A stretch of 39,172 nucleotides of DNA. It comes from Megasphaera sp. NM10 (lineage in GTDB: Bacteria; Bacillota; Negativicutes; Veillonellales; Megasphaeraceae). The notes below the pieces were generated by a model. It saw only the letters and a program-made list of their open reading frames with translations. It was not told the origin of the DNA and made no database searches. A program made the position numbers and the translations under genes. Below, one piece after another: positions 7,443 through 15,890 of this stretch (the first letter of the stretch is position 1; each line of letters starts with the position of its first letter). The stretch is from the NCBI RefSeq assembly GCF_000417505.1, contig NZ_APHY01000060.1:1-39172 (forward strand), read 5' to 3'.

Positions 7443-8558
7443 ATGTACGATTACGTCATCGTCGGCAGCGGCCTCTTTGGCTGTGTCTTTGCCCACGAGA
7501 TGCATCAGGCCGGCCAACAGTGCCTGGTCCTGGAACGTCGGGGCCATGTCGGCGGCAATGTCTATTGTGAAGAGAAGGACGGCATCCATGTCCATCGCTA
7601 TGGTGCCCACATTTTCCATACGTCGGACCGCCGGGTCTGGGACTATGTCAATCAGTTCGTCGAATTCAATCATTTTATCAATGCGCCCATTGCCAATTAT
7701 AAAGGCGAACTGTACAATCTGCCTTTCAATATGAATACCTTTGCCAAGATGTGGGGCATCATCACGCCGGAACAGGCGGCGGCCAAGATCGAAGGCCAGC
7801 GCCGGGCGGCAGGGATTACGGAGCCTAAGAATCTGGAAGAACAGGCCATTTCCCTCATCGGCACGGATATTTATACAAAATTAATCAAAGGCTATACGGA
7901 AAAACAGTGGGGCCGGAGCTGTACGGACCTGCCGGCATTCATCATCAAGCGCCTGCCCGTGCGCTATACTTTCGACAATAATTATTTCGACGACTGTTGG
8001 CAGGGCATCCCCGAAGGGGGCTACAATGTCCTCATCGACGCCCTTCTGGAAGGCATCGAAGTGCGGACTGGCGTCGATTATAACCGCGAACGGGCGTCGT
8101 ACCTGGATATAGCCCGTAAAGTCGTCTATACCGGTCCCATTGACGAGTATTTCGGCTATCGCCTGGGCCATCTGGCCTATCGGGGCCTGCATTTTGAAAC
8201 GGAACGTTATAACGAGGTCAACCATCAAGGTGTGGCCGTCATGAACTATACCGACCGGGAAACGCCGTACACGCGGACGATTGAACACAAGCATTTTGAA
8301 TTTGGCAGGCAGCCTGTGACGTATGTCACCAAGGAATACCCGGCTGAATGGCAGGCCGGCGAAGAAGCCTATTATCCTGTCAACGATGCGGTGAACCAGA
8401 ATTTATACCATAAATATGCGGCCTTAGCCCGCCATGAACGCAATGTTATATTCGGCGGCCGACTGGCAGAATATACGTATTACGATATGGACGATGTCAT
8501 CGCCGGCGCCCTGGCTGCTGTAGAAAAGGAAGGATACCATGCAGAAACGAATTCGTAA
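7443..8558 (+). CDS. glf: UDP-galactopyranose mutase
   Basis: Flavoenzyme that interconverts UDP-galactopyranose and UDP-galactofuranose, the donor for galactofuranose in surface polysaccharides. The 371-residue length is typical. The N-terminal dinucleotide-binding motif VGSGLFGCVFAHE (about 6-18) binds FAD. HRYGAHIFHTSDRRVWDYVNQF (described by its parts HRYGAHIFHT and VWDYVNQF) is a Glf signature near residues 52-75, followed by NLPFNMNTF. Later motifs are YTEKQWGR (about 151-158) and GRLAEYTYYDMD near the C-terminus. A GAGGAAC site precedes the ATG. The gene overlaps galU by 20 nt, so the two are probably translated together; both act in nucleotide-sugar supply. No polysaccharide glycosyltransferase lies nearby. 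Confidence 0.95.
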   Translation: MYDYVIVGSGLFGCVFAHEMHQAGQQCLVLERRGHVGGNVYCEEKDGIHVHRYGAHIFHTSDRRVWDYVNQFVEFNHFINAPIANYKGELYNLPFNMNTFAKMWGIITPEQAAAKIEGQRRAAGITEPKNLEEQAISLIGTDIYTKLIKGYTEKQWGRSCTDLPAFIIKRLPVRYTFDNNYFDDCWQGIPEGGYNVLIDALLEGIEVRTGVDYNRERASYLDIARKVVYTGPIDEYFGYRLGHLAYRGLHFETERYNEVNHQGVAVMNYTDRETPYTRTIEHKHFEFGRQPVTYVTKEYPAEWQAGEEAYYPVNDAVNQNLYHKYAALARHERNVIFGGRLAEYTYYDMDDVIAGALAAVEKEGYHAETNS

Positions 8559-9411
8559 GGCCGTCATCCCGGCGGCAGGCTATGGGACGCGCTTTTTGCC
8601 GGTCACCAAGGCCATCCCTAAGGAAATGATTCCCATTGTCGACAAACCGGTCATCCAGTACATCGTCGAAGAAGCCCTGCAGAGCGGCATCGAAGAAATC
8701 CTCATCATCACGGGCCACGGCAAGCGGGCCATTGAAGACCATTTCGATACCAATATCGACCTGGAGCTGCAGCTGCGCCAGCAGGGGAAGGACCAGCTGC
8801 TGCATCTGGTCCAGGACATTTCGTCCATCAATATCCATTATATCCGCCAGAAGCACATGCGCGGCCTGGGCGATGCCATCCGCTGTGCCGAATCGTTCAT
8901 CGATAACGAGCCCTTTGCCGTCCTCTTGGGCGACGACGTCGTCTACAATCCTGAGCAGCCGGCGCTGAAACAGATGATGGATGCCTTCAGCCGCCTGGGG
9001 GCTACTATGCTCGGCTGTCAGGAAGTGCCGCAGGAACTGGTATCGCGCTACGGCATCGTCCAGGGCCAGCCGACGGACGACGACCGCGTCGTCAAGCTCA
9101 TCGACATGGTCGAAAAGCCGGCTGTCGACGAAGCGCCGAGCCGCCTGGCCGCGCTGGGCCGCTATATCCTGACGCCGGATATCTTTGAAATCCTGCGCCG
9201 CGTCCAGCCCGGCAAGGGCGGGGAAATCCAGCTCACCGACGCCCTGCGCCTCATGGCCGACCGGGAAGCGGTCTACGCCTACACCTTCAGCGGCCGCAGC
9301 TACGACACGGGCAACAAACTGGGCTTTTTGAAAGCCACCGTCGAATACGCCCTGCGCCGGGAAGACTTGGGCGAAGCCTTCCGGGAATACCTGCGCCATA
9401 GCCTCCCCTGA
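8539..9411 (+). CDS. galU: UTP-glucose-1-phosphate uridylyltransferase
   Basis: Makes UDP-glucose from UTP and glucose-1-phosphate in the cytoplasm, feeding surface polysaccharide synthesis and UDP-galactose. At 290 residues it has family length. The N-terminal AAGYGTRFLPVTKAIPKEM (about 9-27) is the nucleotidyltransferase signature, with VDKPVIQYIVEEA next. VLLGDDVV (about 134-141) contains the metal-binding aspartates, and VEKP lies near residue 193. GKGGEIQLTDAL precedes a GRSYDTGNKLGFLKATVEYAL block (in parts GRSYDTGNK and GFLKATVEYAL) typical of GalU. The start lies inside glf with AAGGAAGG upstream. The last codons, S-L-P-stop, fall inside a copy of repeat family C, so the C-terminus may have been reshaped by that repeat. 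Confidence 0.95.
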   Translation: MQKRIRKAVIPAAGYGTRFLPVTKAIPKEMIPIVDKPVIQYIVEEALQSGIEEILIITGHGKRAIEDHFDTNIDLELQLRQQGKDQLLHLVQDISSINIHYIRQKHMRGLGDAIRCAESFIDNEPFAVLLGDDVVYNPEQPALKQMMDAFSRLGATMLGCQEVPQELVSRYGIVQGQPTDDDRVVKLIDMVEKPAVDEAPSRLAALGRYILTPDIFEILRRVQPGKGGEIQLTDALRLMADREAVYAYTFSGRSYDTGNKLGFLKATVEYALRREDLGEAFREYLRHSLP

Positions 9412-9452
9412 GAAGGGGAGGTGGCCTGAAAGGCCGGAGGGGTTCTTCACGG
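9401..9452 (-). repeat. REP-like palindrome, family C, copy 2, containing the galU stop codon
   Basis: GCCTCCCC and GGGGAGG pair around TGAGAA; the TGA in the loop is the galU stop. A second stem GGCC-tgaaa-GGCC follows. It aligns in inverted orientation with 122-178. Confidence 0.75.
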
Positions 9453-9463
9453 AGCGAGTCTTT

Positions 9464-9545
9464 ATAGTTTGTAGTACAGAGTTTGTAGAAGATGGCTTTA
9501 AATTTAAAAGCATTCACTACAGACTACAAACTGCAAACTTAAAAC
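9464..9545 (+). repeat. AGTTTGTAG palindromic repeat, family A, copy 3
   Basis: Full-length copy. The left arm AGTTTGTAGTACAGAGTTTG, core TTTAAATTTAAAA and right arm ACTACAAACTGCAAACT could fold into one long hairpin. It is followed immediately by the hairpin at 9548. Confidence 0.8.
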
Positions 9546-9547
9546 TT

Positions 9548-9582
9548 CCCAGAGGCTGTCTTAATGCAACAGTCTCTGGGAT
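9548..9582. terminator. Bidirectional hairpin shared by galU and tadA
   Basis: CCCAGAGGCTGT pairs with ACAGTCTCTGGG. T-rich sequence follows on both sides, weakly on the plus strand. It lies between convergent galU and tadA, and the tadA stop codon (complement of 9561-9563) falls in the loop. Confidence 0.6.
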
Positions 9583-10034
9583 TTCTTCCTCCTTTGACGG
9601 AAGAAACTCTTCATCAGGGCCGCACATTCTTCGGCCCGGACACCGGCTGTGACTTCGGTCCGGTGGTTGAGGCGATCGTTGTCGACGAGCTGGAAGAGGG
9701 AGCGCACGGCACCGGCTTTCGGGTCGTCGCAGCCGTAGACGACGCGGTCCAGGCGGCTGTTGACGATGGCGCCGGCACACATGGGGCACGGTTCGACGGT
9801 CACGTAGAGGGTACAGCCTGTCAGGCGCCAGCGATTGAGGGCGCGGCAGGCTTTTTCAATGGCCAGCAGTTCGGCGTGGGCCGTTGCACAGGGCAGGCTT
9901 TCGCGCAGGTTATAGGCCCGGGCGACGACTTTCTTTTCATAGACGATGACGGCGCCGATGGGGATTTCTCCGACGGCATAGGCCGTCTTGGCTTCGGCCA
10001 GGGCTTTGCCCATATAAAATTCATCTTTAGTCAT
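9561..10034 (-). CDS. tadA: tRNA(adenine34) deaminase
   Basis: Zinc-dependent deaminase that converts adenosine to inosine at the wobble position of tRNA-Arg(ACG), letting one tRNA read several arginine codons. The 157-residue product starting MTKDEF has the two zinc motifs H53-A-E55 and P82-C83-P-M-C86 of the cytidine-deaminase fold; Glu55 is the proton shuttle. A longer in-frame start at 10076 exists, but AAGGAG (complement of about 10048-10053) supports ATG 10034, which also matches the family N-terminus. The last codons and stop lie inside the terminator hairpin shared with galU. An extended −10 element is upstream on the same strand. Confidence 0.93.
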   Translation of the reverse strand: MTKDEFYMGKALAEAKTAYAVGEIPIGAVIVYEKKVVARAYNLRESLPCATAHAELLAIEKACRALNRWRLTGCTLYVTVEPCPMCAGAIVNSRLDRVVYGCDDPKAGAVRSLFQLVDNDRLNHRTEVTAGVRAEECAALMKSFFRQRRKKSQRLLH

Positions 10035-10071
10035 AGTGGATGGAGTCTCCTTAGCAAAAAAATTTATGTCT

Positions 10072-10080
10072 ATCATAACA
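10072..10080 (-). promoter_or_regulatory. Extended −10 promoter element for tadA
   Basis: On the minus strand TGTTATGAT fits TGn plus TATGAT, 38 nt before the tadA start. No clear −35 is seen. Confidence 0.45.
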
Positions 10081-10105
10081 CGAAAACAGGGAAGGGGAAA
10101 CTATT

Positions 10106-10768
10106 ATGGATGCCATTTGGTGGCAGATTTTCGACTTATTAGGGACGACGGCCTTTGCCGTATCCGGCGTCTTCGCAGCCATTTCACGGCGCATGGACCT
10201 CTTCGGCATCTTCGTCCTCAGTGCGGCGACGGCTGTCGGCGGCGGTATCATCCGCGACATCCTCATCGGCAATATCCCGCCGGCTGCCTTTAAGAACAGT
10301 ATCTATTTGTGGATCATCCTCGGCTCCATGGCCGTCATCACGATCATCGTCCGCTATTTCAATATCCGCATGTGGCGCCGCGTCGTCGGCAAGCTCTCCA
10401 TCTGGTATCTCGTCTGCGACGCCATCGGCCTCGGCTCCTTTACGGTTACCGGGACCCTTTTGGGCTGCTTCTATTATCCCGACTACTGGATCCTCGACAT
10501 CACCCTCGGCGTCCTGACAGCTGTCGGCGGCGGCGTCATCCGCGACGTCCTGGCCGGGCGTATCCCCGGCGTCCTGCGCAAGGAAGTCTACGCGACGGCG
10601 TCCCTCCTGGGCAGTATCTTCTTGTACGGCGCCGTCATCCCCTTTGAGGTCCCCTTGGAAGTCGGCGCCATCGTCGCCTTTTCCGTCACCGTCGCCATCC
10701 GCCTGGTGGCCATCCGACTGCACCTCAATATCCCAAGGATTCGCCGGGCCCACCATCGGAGGGCGTAG
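10106..10768 (+). CDS. UPF0126/TRIC-type membrane protein
   Basis: Integral membrane protein of 220 residues with about seven hydrophobic segments, of the UPF0126 (YadS/YicG-like) family now grouped with trimeric intracellular cation channels. It contains the expected internal duplication: TAVGGGIIRDILIGNIPPAAF (seen as AVGGGIIRD and LIGNIPP, near residues 40-58) and TAVGGGVIRDVLAGRIPGVL (AVGGGVIRD and LAGRIPG, near 138-155). These GGG-IIRD repeats are the ion-path helix breaks. By family its role would be conducting potassium or another cation; some bacterial relatives have been linked to amino acid uptake, so the substrate is open. AAGGGGAAA precedes the ATG. Its stop codon is part of a short GTAGGGCGCCCCTAC palindrome. 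Confidence 0.9.
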   Translation: MDAIWWQIFDLLGTTAFAVSGVFAAISRRMDLFGIFVLSAATAVGGGIIRDILIGNIPPAAFKNSIYLWIILGSMAVITIIVRYFNIRMWRRVVGKLSIWYLVCDAIGLGSFTVTGTLLGCFYYPDYWILDITLGVLTAVGGGVIRDVLAGRIPGVLRKEVYATASLLGSIFLYGAVIPFEVPLEVGAIVAFSVTVAIRLVAIRLHLNIPRIRRAHHRRA

Positions 10769-10779
10769 GGCGCCCCTAC
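10765..10779. repeat. Minimal family B palindrome containing a stop codon
   Basis: GTAGGGCGCCCCTAC is the outer tip of the GTAGGGGC element family in inverted form. The TAG at 10766-10768 ends the upstream membrane protein gene. Confidence 0.6.
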
Positions 10780-10796
10780 AAATTTTCCCAGGGCCG

Positions 10797-10805
10797 TGAT
10801 ATAAT
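10797..10805 (+). promoter_or_regulatory. Extended −10 promoter element before the DUF4127 gene
   Basis: TGATATAAT, 39 nt before the GTG start, matches TGn plus a perfect TATAAT. The −35 region is weak. Confidence 0.5.
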
Positions 10806-10844
10806 AAAGGGTACAATTTTTTTCTTCATAATAGGAGTGATAAC

Positions 10845-12683
10845 GTGAATCTGTTACAGAAAGCAGTCAGCCTGGCCGTAGCCTCTTTCTTTTTATGTGC
10901 CTCGCCGGCTGCACTGGCAAAGACGATTTTATATGTACCCCAGGATGACCGGCCTGTCGATTATGAATACACGGTCAGTACGGCCGAAGCGGCGGGCTAT
11001 CAGGTCCTGACGCCGCCGGCCCAGTATCTGTCGGGCATGAACTTCCACGGTTCGCCGGATAAGCTCATGGCCTGGGTCAATGCCAATGCCGGCAAGGCCG
11101 ATGCCATGGTCCTGTCCATCGATTCCCTGGTCTATGGCGGCCTCGTCGATTCGCGCAAGCATAACCTGCCGATGGAAACGCTGACAGCGCGCCTGGAAAA
11201 GGTCGAAGCGCTGCATAAATCGCACAAGAACGTGCCCATTTATGTCTTCAGCACGGTCATGCGCAGTCCCTGGGCCGGCGGCAAGGGCGTCGAACCGGAC
11301 TATTACCTGACCATGGGCTCCGACATCTATCAGCTGGCATCGCTCCAGGCCAAGATGGACGAAGAAGGCCTGAATCCGCAGGAACGCAATGACTGGTTCG
11401 CCATCATGCGCCGCGTGCCCATGGAATACCTCCAGGACTGGTATAACCGGCGCCGCAAGAACATGAGCATCAATTACCGCCTCATCGATGATGCCCGCAA
11501 AGGCGTCTTTACCTATTACAGCCTGGGGCACGACGATAATTCCGTCAGCACCCAGTCGTCGCTGGAATCGAAGTACCTGAAAATGGCCGGTACGGGCATC
11601 CCCAAGACGGTTTTCGGCTCCTTCCCCGGTGCCGACCAGCTGGGCCTGCTGCTCATCACGCGGGCCAGCAACGATTTCAATAATTATCATCCCAAGATCA
11701 CCGTCATCTATCCCTTGGGCGGCGGCGAAAAGACCGTGCCCCGCTATGACGGCCAGGCCATTGGCAAGACCATCGCGTCCCACGTCGAAGCCATCGGCGG
11801 CACCATGGTCGACAACGAACGGCCGGACCTCTTGCTGGCTGTCAACACGCCGCTGACGACGTCGACGACGGAATCGGCGAACTTTGAAAACTTCCCGATC
11901 ATGCTCCAGTCGACGCGGGATTTCCTGACGCAGATCGAAAAGGCCGTCAACCTCGACATCCCGGTCAGCATCGTCGATATGGCCTTTTCCAACGGCTCCG
12001 ACAACACCCTGGTCTACGGCCTCTATCAGGATAAGATGATGTACCGCCTGGCTGCCTACAACGGCTGGAATACGGCCAGCAACTCCGTCGGCTACGGCAT
12101 CGCCCAGGGCGTCTTGTCCAAGTATATGACGGCCGATGCCCACCGCGACATGCTGACCACGCAGTATCTCGACAACTGGGCGTACCAGGCCAATGTCCGC
12201 GATTACATCTACCGTATGCAGCAGAAACTGGAAGCCGGCGTCGTCACTCAGTATTACCCGACGCTCAACGAAGAACTCCAGAGCCGCACGAAGGAACAGC
12301 TCCAGCGCTATGCGTCGACGTATCTCGGCATCGACCCCAAGACCGTCGATGTCACCCTGCCGTGGCAGCGCCTGTTCGAAGTCTATGTCGATGTCAAGCC
12401 GACGCCGTCTGTCCCCCTGGAAGCCGACGTGCGCCACAATATGAATGACCGCGAACTCCAGAACCTGGCCAATGAAGTCTCGGCCGCCCAGGCCCAGCTC
12501 GATGCGGCCCAGACCGTCAATGCCGACGGGACGGTCACGCAGGCCGACCCGGCCGTCCAGGCCCAGCTCCAGGCCGCCAAGGCCGCTGCCCAGGCCCGTT
12601 ACGAACAGGAAAAACAGGCCCAGGCCATCAATCACAGTGAAGAAAAAGCCCAGCAGAGCCGTACCTGGGCTGCACAGAAATAG
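10845..12683 (+). CDS. Secreted DUF4127 family protein
   Basis: Predicted exported protein of 612 residues, function unknown. The GTG start follows AGGAG. Residues 1-25 form a signal peptide: a lysine, a hydrophobic stretch, and a probable cleavage after AALA. Directly after it comes TILYVPQDDRPVDYEY, the opening motif of the DUF4127 family (aspartate-rich DDRPV), then repeated D-x-x-(V/L)-YGG-like motifs such as IDSLVYGGLVDSR (about 89-101) and a VNTPLTT segment. The family fold is not known to me, so no reaction is claimed. The last 80 residues are an alanine/glutamine/lysine-rich low-complexity tail (AQAQLDAAQ, QAQLQAAKAAAQARY) likely to be a coiled coil. It lies 8 nt upstream of mltG and may be cotranscribed with it. 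Confidence 0.85.
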   Translation: MNLLQKAVSLAVASFFLCASPAALAKTILYVPQDDRPVDYEYTVSTAEAAGYQVLTPPAQYLSGMNFHGSPDKLMAWVNANAGKADAMVLSIDSLVYGGLVDSRKHNLPMETLTARLEKVEALHKSHKNVPIYVFSTVMRSPWAGGKGVEPDYYLTMGSDIYQLASLQAKMDEEGLNPQERNDWFAIMRRVPMEYLQDWYNRRRKNMSINYRLIDDARKGVFTYYSLGHDDNSVSTQSSLESKYLKMAGTGIPKTVFGSFPGADQLGLLLITRASNDFNNYHPKITVIYPLGGGEKTVPRYDGQAIGKTIASHVEAIGGTMVDNERPDLLLAVNTPLTTSTTESANFENFPIMLQSTRDFLTQIEKAVNLDIPVSIVDMAFSNGSDNTLVYGLYQDKMMYRLAAYNGWNTASNSVGYGIAQGVLSKYMTADAHRDMLTTQYLDNWAYQANVRDYIYRMQQKLEAGVVTQYYPTLNEELQSRTKEQLQRYASTYLGIDPKTVDVTLPWQRLFEVYVDVKPTPSVPLEADVRHNMNDRELQNLANEVSAAQAQLDAAQTVNADGTVTQADPAVQAQLQAAKAAAQARYEQEKQAQAINHSEEKAQQSRTWAAQK

Positions 12684-12691
12684 GATACCCC

Positions 12692-13750
12692 ATGGAACAA
12701 CAGAATCATACAACGACACAACTTCATGAGAAACGCCGCGTTCCGCTTGGAAAGAAGGGCCGCCGTATCGCTGCTGCCGCAGCCGGGCTGGTCTGTCTCG
12801 GCATCGCCGCCGTGGCTTACGGCTATTTCGGCCCCAATTTCCTCCTGCCCTATAAGAGCGGCTACGTCCACGTCCGCAGCGACATGACGGCTTCGGAAGT
12901 CGGCGATGTCCTGACCGATGAAGGCTATATTGCCAGCCCCTTGTGGTTCCGCGCCGTAGCGACCGTCACGGGACAGGCCGGTGACATCCATGCCGGCGAG
13001 TATACCTTCGATTCGCGCATGAGCCTCCATACGCTGCTGGAAAAACTAACCAGCGGCAAGTCGGAAGCGGACCGCCTGGTCGTCCCCGAAGGCTATACGG
13101 TCCGTGAAATCGCCAAGGCCGTCGCCGCCAACGGGCGCATCAGCGAAGCCGATTTCCTCAAGGCTGCCTCGTCATCGGACCAGCTCCTGCCGTATATGAA
13201 GGGCAATCGCAAAGTGACCTTCCCGACAGAAGGCTTCCTCTTCCCGGACACGTATTTCATCCCTTATGACGCGACGGCCGACGACGTCGTGGCCATGATG
13301 CTCAAGAACTTCGACGCCCACTTGACGGATGCCATGAAAGCGGGCATTGCCAAGCAGAACCTGTCGATCTACCAGTTCGTCACCTTGGCCTCGCTCATCG
13401 AAAAGGAAGCGAAATACGAAAAGGACCGGCCCCTCATCGCGTCGGTCTTCGAGAACCGCCTGAAGATCCACATGAAACTCCAGTCCGATGCCAGCATTTC
13501 CTATGCTATGGGGACCCACAAGGCAGCCTACAGCATCAACGAGACGCAGTACGATTCGCCGTACAATACGTACCGCTATGAAGGCTTGCCGCCGGGACCG
13601 ATCGGCAATCCCGGCATGGACTGCATGGAAGCCATCCTCGAGGCACCACAGACGAACTACCTCTATTTCGTCGCCGATAAGGACGGCCATAATTACTTCG
13701 CCGCCACCTATGAGGAGCACATGAAGAACGTCCAGGAGCACATGCCATGA
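12692..13750 (+). CDS. mltG: Endolytic transglycosylase MltG
   Basis: Membrane-anchored lytic transglycosylase that cuts nascent peptidoglycan and is proposed to end glycan-strand growth. The 352-residue protein has a basic cytoplasmic N-terminus, one membrane segment at about 25-46, a LysM-like region and a YceG catalytic domain. Visible catalytic-domain motifs are PEGYTVREIA (about 131-140), EGFLFPDTY near residue 184, SLIEKEA (about 234-240) holding the catalytic glutamate, and the end block YNTYRYEGLPPGPIGNPG (about 289-306). The ATG follows AGGATA close to the DUF4127 stop. It overlaps trmR by ATGA. The order mltG-trmR-trhP matches the yrrL-yrrM-yrrN/O order in Bacillus. Confidence 0.94.
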   Translation: MEQQNHTTTQLHEKRRVPLGKKGRRIAAAAAGLVCLGIAAVAYGYFGPNFLLPYKSGYVHVRSDMTASEVGDVLTDEGYIASPLWFRAVATVTGQAGDIHAGEYTFDSRMSLHTLLEKLTSGKSEADRLVVPEGYTVREIAKAVAANGRISEADFLKAASSSDQLLPYMKGNRKVTFPTEGFLFPDTYFIPYDATADDVVAMMLKNFDAHLTDAMKAGIAKQNLSIYQFVTLASLIEKEAKYEKDRPLIASVFENRLKIHMKLQSDASISYAMGTHKAAYSINETQYDSPYNTYRYEGLPPGPIGNPGMDCMEAILEAPQTNYLYFVADKDGHNYFAATYEEHMKNVQEHMP

Positions 13751-14340
13751 TGGAGGCATTGTTCCAGGATATGAAAGCCTGTGCCCGCGAGCGGAACCTG
13801 CCCATCCTGCGCGACAGCGAGCTGCCCTTGTTCACGGGCATCGCAGCGTCGTGCCGGCCGAAACATGTCCTGGAAATCGGAACCTGCATCGGCTATTCGG
13901 CCCTGCAGATGGCACCGTTCCTGGCACCGGGCGGGACGATCACGACCATCGAGCTCGACCGTGAGCGCTATGACCTGGCCTGCCAGTTCTTCCGGCGCTC
14001 ACCCTATGAAAAGGTCATTACGGCTATCCACGGCGATGGGACGGCGCTGGCGGAACAGCTTCCCGGTCCGTGGGACTTCGTCTTCCTCGACGGGCCGAAA
14101 GGGCAGTATGTGCGCCAGCTGCGATATCTCCTGCCCAAGCTCCTGCCTGGCGCCATCGTCGCAGCGGATAATATCGACTACCACGACATGTTTTATATCG
14201 AAGGGACCCTGCCGCACAAACACCGCACGGCCGTGACCCGTTTGCGGGAATTCATGGACCTCGTCGGCGACCGGTCCCTTTTTGAGACTGTATTTTTTGA
14301 AAATGGCGACGGCATGACCGTTTCGCAATGGAAAGGATAA
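13747..14340 (+). CDS. trmR: O-methyltransferase, probable tRNA 5-hydroxyuridine methyltransferase
   Basis: A 197-residue class I SAM-dependent methyltransferase of the O-methyltransferase family 3 (caffeoyl-CoA/YrrM type). Motif I, VLEIGTCIGYSAL (about 39-51), binds SAM. TTIELDRERY (about 63-72) is motif II. DFVFLDGPKGQY (about 111-122) and VAADNID (about 137-143) provide metal- and substrate-binding acidic residues. In Bacillus the orthologous YrrM methylates 5-hydroxyuridine at tRNA position 34 to 5-methoxyuridine. The same neighbours here, mltG upstream and the U32 protein downstream, support that role. The start overlaps the mltG stop (ATGA), and only 4 nt separate it from the next gene. 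Confidence 0.85.
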   Translation: MMEALFQDMKACARERNLPILRDSELPLFTGIAASCRPKHVLEIGTCIGYSALQMAPFLAPGGTITTIELDRERYDLACQFFRRSPYEKVITAIHGDGTALAEQLPGPWDFVFLDGPKGQYVRQLRYLLPKLLPGAIVAADNIDYHDMFYIEGTLPHKHRTAVTRLREFMDLVGDRSLFETVFFENGDGMTVSQWKG

Positions 14341-14344
14341 GAGA

Positions 14345-15583
14345 ATGGGAAAAATGGAATTGCTGGCTCCGGCCGGCAGTATGGATAAGATGAAGATGGC
14401 CTTTTTATACGGCGCCGATGCCGTATACCTGGGAGGGAAGTCCTTCGGCCTGCGGGCTTTCAGCGACAACTTTTCCAATGAAGAACTGAAGGAAGCCGTC
14501 GACTATGCCCATGCCCGGGGCAAGCACGTCCACGTGACGGTCAACATCTTCCCGCATAACGACGACCTCAAGGGCTTGCCGGAATACCTCGTCTACCTGC
14601 GCGATATCGGCGTCGACGCCATCCTCATCGCCGACCCGGGCATCTTCGCCCTGGCCCGGCAGCTCGTGCCTGACCTGCCTGTCCACATATCGACCCAGGC
14701 CAACACGACCAACTGGGCATCGACGAAATTCTGGCGCGATAACGGCGCATCGCGCGTCGTCATGGCCCGCGAAGTGAGCCTACGCGACGTCAAGGAAATC
14801 CATGCCAAAGTCCCCGATATCGAACTGGAAGGCTTCATCCACGGCGCCATGTGCATTTCCTATTCCGGCCGCTGCCTGCTGAGCAATTACTTCACCCAGG
14901 GCGACCGCGACTCGAACCGCGGCGAATGTGTCCAGTGCTGCCGCTTCAAGTACAACGTCGTCGAAGAGAAGCGGCCAGGCCAGTATTTCCCCGTCGTCGA
15001 AGATGAACGGGGGACGTATATCTTCAACTCCAAGGACCTCTGTCTCCTGCCGTACCTGCCGGACCTCTACGACGCCGGCTTTACGAGCCTGAAGATCGAA
15101 GGGCGCATGAAGAGCATCCACTACGTCGCCACCGTGACCAAGGTCTACCGCCAGGCCTTCGACGCCTACGAAGCCGACCCGGAACACTTCACGGTCCGCC
15201 AGGAATGGCTCGACGAATTGGAAAAGATTTCCCATCGGCCCTACACGCGGGGCTTCTCCGTCTCCCGGCCGACGGCGGCCGACCAGGTCTATAGCCAGTC
15301 GAGCAATACCCAGACACATGATTTCATCGGCCTCGTCAAGTCCTATGATGAAGAAAAGGGCCTGGCCTGGGTAGAACAGCGGAACCACTTCAAACTCGGC
15401 CAGACCGTAGAATTCCTCCAGCCCAAGGGCCATCTGGTCCGCTATACCATCGACCGCATCGTCGATGAAGACGGGCAGGAACTCGACGCCGCCCGCCACG
15501 CCCAGCAGCTCGTCGGCCTGGCCGTACCGGAACGGCTGGAACCATATTCCATGATGCGCCGCCAGGTGAAGAGCCATGTTTGA
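14345..15583 (+). CDS. trhP: U32 family peptidase/tRNA hydroxylation protein TrhP
   Basis: Predicted 412-residue cytoplasmic protein of the peptidase U32 family. Members named TrhP (YegQ-like) are needed for prephenate-dependent hydroxylation of uridine 34 in tRNA and show no proven protease role in that setting. The N-terminus MELLAPAGSMDKMKMAFLYGADAVYLGG (in parts LLAPAGS and GADAVYLGG) is diagnostic. The central segment EGFIHGAMCISYSGRC (about 160-175) continues to a C-V-Q-C-C cluster (about 199-203) that could hold a metal or iron-sulfur centre. SLKIEGRMKS (about 249-258) is a further signature. A C-terminal beta-barrel follows. Bacillus has two such paralogues; only one is present here. 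It stands directly after trmR, which would act on its product. Confidence 0.88.
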   Translation: MGKMELLAPAGSMDKMKMAFLYGADAVYLGGKSFGLRAFSDNFSNEELKEAVDYAHARGKHVHVTVNIFPHNDDLKGLPEYLVYLRDIGVDAILIADPGIFALARQLVPDLPVHISTQANTTNWASTKFWRDNGASRVVMAREVSLRDVKEIHAKVPDIELEGFIHGAMCISYSGRCLLSNYFTQGDRDSNRGECVQCCRFKYNVVEEKRPGQYFPVVEDERGTYIFNSKDLCLLPYLPDLYDAGFTSLKIEGRMKSIHYVATVTKVYRQAFDAYEADPEHFTVRQEWLDELEKISHRPYTRGFSVSRPTAADQVYSQSSNTQTHDFIGLVKSYDEEKGLAWVEQRNHFKLGQTVEFLQPKGHLVRYTIDRIVDEDGQELDAARHAQQLVGLAVPERLEPYSMMRRQVKSHV

Positions 15584-15818
15584 TGAAGACTGGGTCTACT
15601 TCCAGGCCCTTCCGTCGGAAATGACCTTCATCAACCGCATCATCGAAGGCTGTGACTACCTGGGCGTGGTCACGGCCCTGGACGGCAAGAAGGGCATAGG
15701 CTTCGTACGGACGACGAAGGACACGGCAGGCGAGACGATTGAGGTACTCCAATCGCTGCCCATCCCGGTGCGCATCCTGAGCCGCCAGGAAGCCTTAGCG
15801 CAAGCTGAACAAAAGTAG
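15576..15818 (+). CDS. Small DUF4911-like protein
   Basis: An 80-residue protein without signal peptide or membrane segment. It overlaps the end of trhP by 8 nt, which argues for translational coupling. The central block NRIIEGCDYLGVVTALDGKKG (parts: IIEGCDYLGVV, ALDGKKG) followed by a short acidic/beta segment and VLQSLPIPVRI resembles the small DUF4911 family, often seen beside U32 genes in Firmicutes. Function is unknown; a link to tRNA hydroxylation is only suggested by position. An intrinsic terminator follows, closing the cluster that begins with DUF4127 or mltG. Confidence 0.75.
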   Translation: MFDEDWVYFQALPSEMTFINRIIEGCDYLGVVTALDGKKGIGFVRTTKDTAGETIEVLQSLPIPVRILSRQEALAQAEQK

Positions 15819-15861
15819 TGTATGAAATTTACAAAATTTATAGTTATACGATTTAGTGAAA

Positions 15862-15890
15862 AGTGCTGCCCCTGACGGCAGCGCTTTTTT
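15862..15890 (+). terminator. Rho-independent terminator after the trhP cluster
   Basis: AGTGCTGCC pairs with GGCAGCGCT around a 6-nt loop, followed by seven T. A family B element starts at the next base. Confidence 0.85.

Noticed and set aside
10929-12719. 596-codon open frame opposite the DUF4127 gene
   Set aside because: Antisense shadow of GC-biased codons; the plus strand has a signal peptide, a ribosome site and a family motif.
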